Part shown: in pieces, positions 5,851-7,002 of the stretch
How the letters are laid out: each line of letters begins with the position of its first letter
How positions within the stretch are numbered: position 1 is the stretch's first letter
Assembly: GCA_019236035.1 (NCBI GenBank)
Contig: JAFAJU010000549.1
Location: forward strand, 1 to 7,002
From: Verrucomicrobiota bacterium
GTDB taxonomy: Bacteria; Verrucomicrobiota; Verrucomicrobiia; Chthoniobacterales; JAFAMB01
DNA: 7,002 nt
Direction of reading: 5' to 3'
The notes under the pieces: generated by a model
The model's database searches: none
The model's input: the letters and a program-made list of their open reading frames with translations, nothing else
What the model was told of the DNA's origin: nothing
Position numbers and translations under genes: made by a program

Positions 5851-6804
5851 ATGAGCGACCAGGATCCAGTGTTCGACGCCGTCACTGTTACCCTCAATCC
5901 CGCGATCGACCGGACCACTACGATTTCAAATTTCACCGCTGGCGCCGTCAACCGGGTCGAACAAGAGCGCGTAACGCCGGCAGGCAAGGGCGTTAATGTT
6001 GCCTCTGCGTTGGCTGATTACGGGCGCTACGTTGCCGTAACCGGTTTCCTCGGACGTGAAAACAGCGCGTTGTTCGAGGCGCTCTTCACTCAGAAGAAGA
6101 TCGAGGATCGGTTTGTGCGACTCAGTGGGCAGACGCGCGCGGGCATAAAAATCGTTGATCCGGTCCGGCAACAGACGACCGATATCAACTTTCCTGGTCT
6201 TGCGCCGGCTCCCGCAGATCTGCACGCGCTTCGCTTGCGGTTGGCTGCGGTTGACAGCAAATGGTTTGTCATCACAGGCAGCCTTCCGCCAGGTGTGGAC
6301 GCTACAGTTTATCGTGATATCGTCCTGGAGCTCAAAGCGCGTGGTTGCAAGGTCGTTCTTGATACCAGCGGCAAAGCACTCTTTCACGCGATCGCGGCCG
6401 CGCCGAATATTATCAAGCCTAATAACCATGAGCTGTCGGCCCTTGCCGGCAAATCATTCCAAGGCGAGACCGAAGTGATTGAGATCGCCAAACAGCTGCT
6501 TACCCGAGGGATCGAGTTAGTCGTCGTTTCGATGGGGAAAAACGGCGCGTGCTTCGTTACCACAACCGCTGTTGTTGTTGCACGCCCGCCCGAGATCGAG
6601 GTCAAAAGCACTGTCGGCGCCGGCGACGCTATGGTTGCTGGTATCGTCGCTGCAAAGCTTCGGGGGCTGTCGCTGATAAAATGTGCGCGGCTCGCCACTG
6701 CGTTTTCGCTCGATGCATTAACGCGTATTGAATCGGGAATCACCTCGCCCGCGGCCGTAGAATCGTTAACAGACCGAGTAACCATTGAAGAATGGGTTCA
6801 ATAA
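5851..6804 (+). CDS. fruK: 1-phosphofructokinase (FruK), PfkB family
   Basis: Cytoplasmic kinase that converts the fructose 1-phosphate made by the PTS to fructose 1,6-bisphosphate with ATP, feeding glycolysis. At 317 residues it has normal length for the ribokinase/PfkB fold. Visible motifs are VTLNPAID (13-20), the substrate-binding PAGKGVNVA (43-51), VTGFLGREN (63-71), the TDINFPG stretch (110-116), GSLPPGV (143-149), KPNNHEL (189-195) and the PfkB signature STVGAGDAMVAG (253-264) with catalytic-base candidate Asp259. The NPAID, TDINFPG and GSLPPG patterns match FruK best. LacC-type tagatose 6-phosphate kinase is a close relative, but the PTS fructose context decides for FruK. Start ATG 5851 has GGGAG 5 nt upstream. 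Third gene of the operon; stop TAA at 6802. Confidence 0.94.
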   Translation: MSDQDPVFDAVTVTLNPAIDRTTTISNFTAGAVNRVEQERVTPAGKGVNVASALADYGRYVAVTGFLGRENSALFEALFTQKKIEDRFVRLSGQTRAGIKIVDPVRQQTTDINFPGLAPAPADLHALRLRLAAVDSKWFVITGSLPPGVDATVYRDIVLELKARGCKVVLDTSGKALFHAIAAAPNIIKPNNHELSALAGKSFQGETEVIEIAKQLLTRGIELVVVSMGKNGACFVTTTAVVVARPPEIEVKSTVGAGDAMVAGIVAAKLRGLSLIKCARLATAFSLDALTRIESGITSPAAVESLTDRVTIEEWVQ

Positions 6805-6874
6805 AAGGGACTTCAAATGAGTAAGTTCCTATTTTAGGCCGTCAGTTTTCCGGAACCAGGCTCACCATTTGGCT

Positions 6875-6888
6875 CGACGCAGGCGTCG
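6875..6888. repeat. Small perfect inverted repeat
   Basis: CGACGC (6875-6880) and GCGTCG (6883-6888) form a perfect dyad with a 2-nt centre, realistically a 5-bp stem with a 4-nt loop. It is 70 bases after fruK and has no T-tract, so it is not a typical rho-independent terminator. If the 6825-7002 frame is coding, it is inside that gene and may have no role. Confidence 0.3.
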
Positions 6889-6901
6889 CTGCGCTGCGCT
6901 G
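6887..6901 (+). repeat. Three tandem CGCTG pentamers
   Basis: CGCTG occurs three times in a row (6887-6891, 6892-6896, 6897-6901), overlapping the last two bases of the inverted repeat. A pentamer tract is prone to copy-number change, and any change would shift the frame of the possible gene running through it. Confidence 0.5.
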
Positions 6902-7002
6902 CCACCTATTTTCGCCCCTATTTCTGAATTACTGCTTAGTGCTGGTTCTTCTGGGTTTGGTGTGGATTTTCTTAGCGGATGCCACTTTGTCCCGGAGGGA
7001 CT

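Larger units (their letters stand above)
6817..7002 (+). pseudogene. Possible fourth operon gene, edge-truncated, frame broken after six codons
   Basis: An ATG at 6817 sits 12 nt after the fruK stop, behind AAGGGA (6805-6810), exactly where another operon gene would begin, but its frame meets TAG at 6835 after MSKFLF. From 6825 the neighbouring frame is open to the window end (59 codons). It reads like protein: TRLTIWLDAG, then a hydrophobic run LFLNYCLVLVLLGLVWIFLA (about 6906-6977), probably a membrane segment, then a polar, Arg-containing end. One extra T in the T4 run at 6832-6835 would join the start to this frame. Alternatives are a chance open frame or a very short leader ORF. No family is recognised. 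Confidence 0.3.

Noticed and set aside
5926..6429. 167-codon reverse-strand open frame opposite fruK
   Set aside because: It is antisense to the conserved FruK substrate-binding and GSLPPG regions, and no family motif is visible in it.

Overview
The window carries a compact fructose phosphotransferase (PTS) operon on the + strand, about 1535 to 6804: fruA (membrane IIB'-IIB-IIC permease), a fused IIA-HPr-Enzyme I phosphoryl-transfer protein (fruB/fruI type) and fruK (1-phosphofructokinase). The genes are tightly packed: 2 nt between the first two and 12 nt between the second and third. Together they contain every protein part needed to take fructose from outside the cell to fructose 1,6-bisphosphate. 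The expected phosphate route is PEP to EI His449, HPr His171 and IIA His62 on the fused protein, then a IIB cysteine of FruA (Cys144, possibly Cys9), then fructose crossing through IIC. FruK then phosphorylates fructose 1-phosphate with ATP. No FruR/Cra-type regulator gene lies in the window.

The left part (1-1534) is looser. A YHS-domain gene enters from the left edge and appears to be broken by a one-base insertion in an A6 run (49-54). A 127-residue protein of unknown function follows (649-1032). About 500 bases then hold no confident gene: one possible 48-codon basic ORF with a good ribosome binding site, a hairpin-like inverted repeat, and the leader of fruA.

The right edge (6805-7002) shows a ribosome binding site and ATG directly after fruK, but that frame stops after six codons. 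A neighbouring frame is open to the end of the window and would encode a membrane segment, so a frameshifted or edge-truncated fourth operon gene is possible.

The organism is a bacterium of moderately high GC. The YHS protein, the fused FruB-type protein and the long spacers would suit an environmental Gram-negative such as a soil verrucomicrobial or acidobacterial lineage. This is a guess from overall character, not from a marker gene. I found no RNA gene, CRISPR array, insertion sequence or clearly new defence or mobile system. The points most worth checking are two active-site cysteines in the duplicated IIB domains, loss of the Ser46-equivalent in HPr, and two homopolymer-associated frame breaks at the edges.
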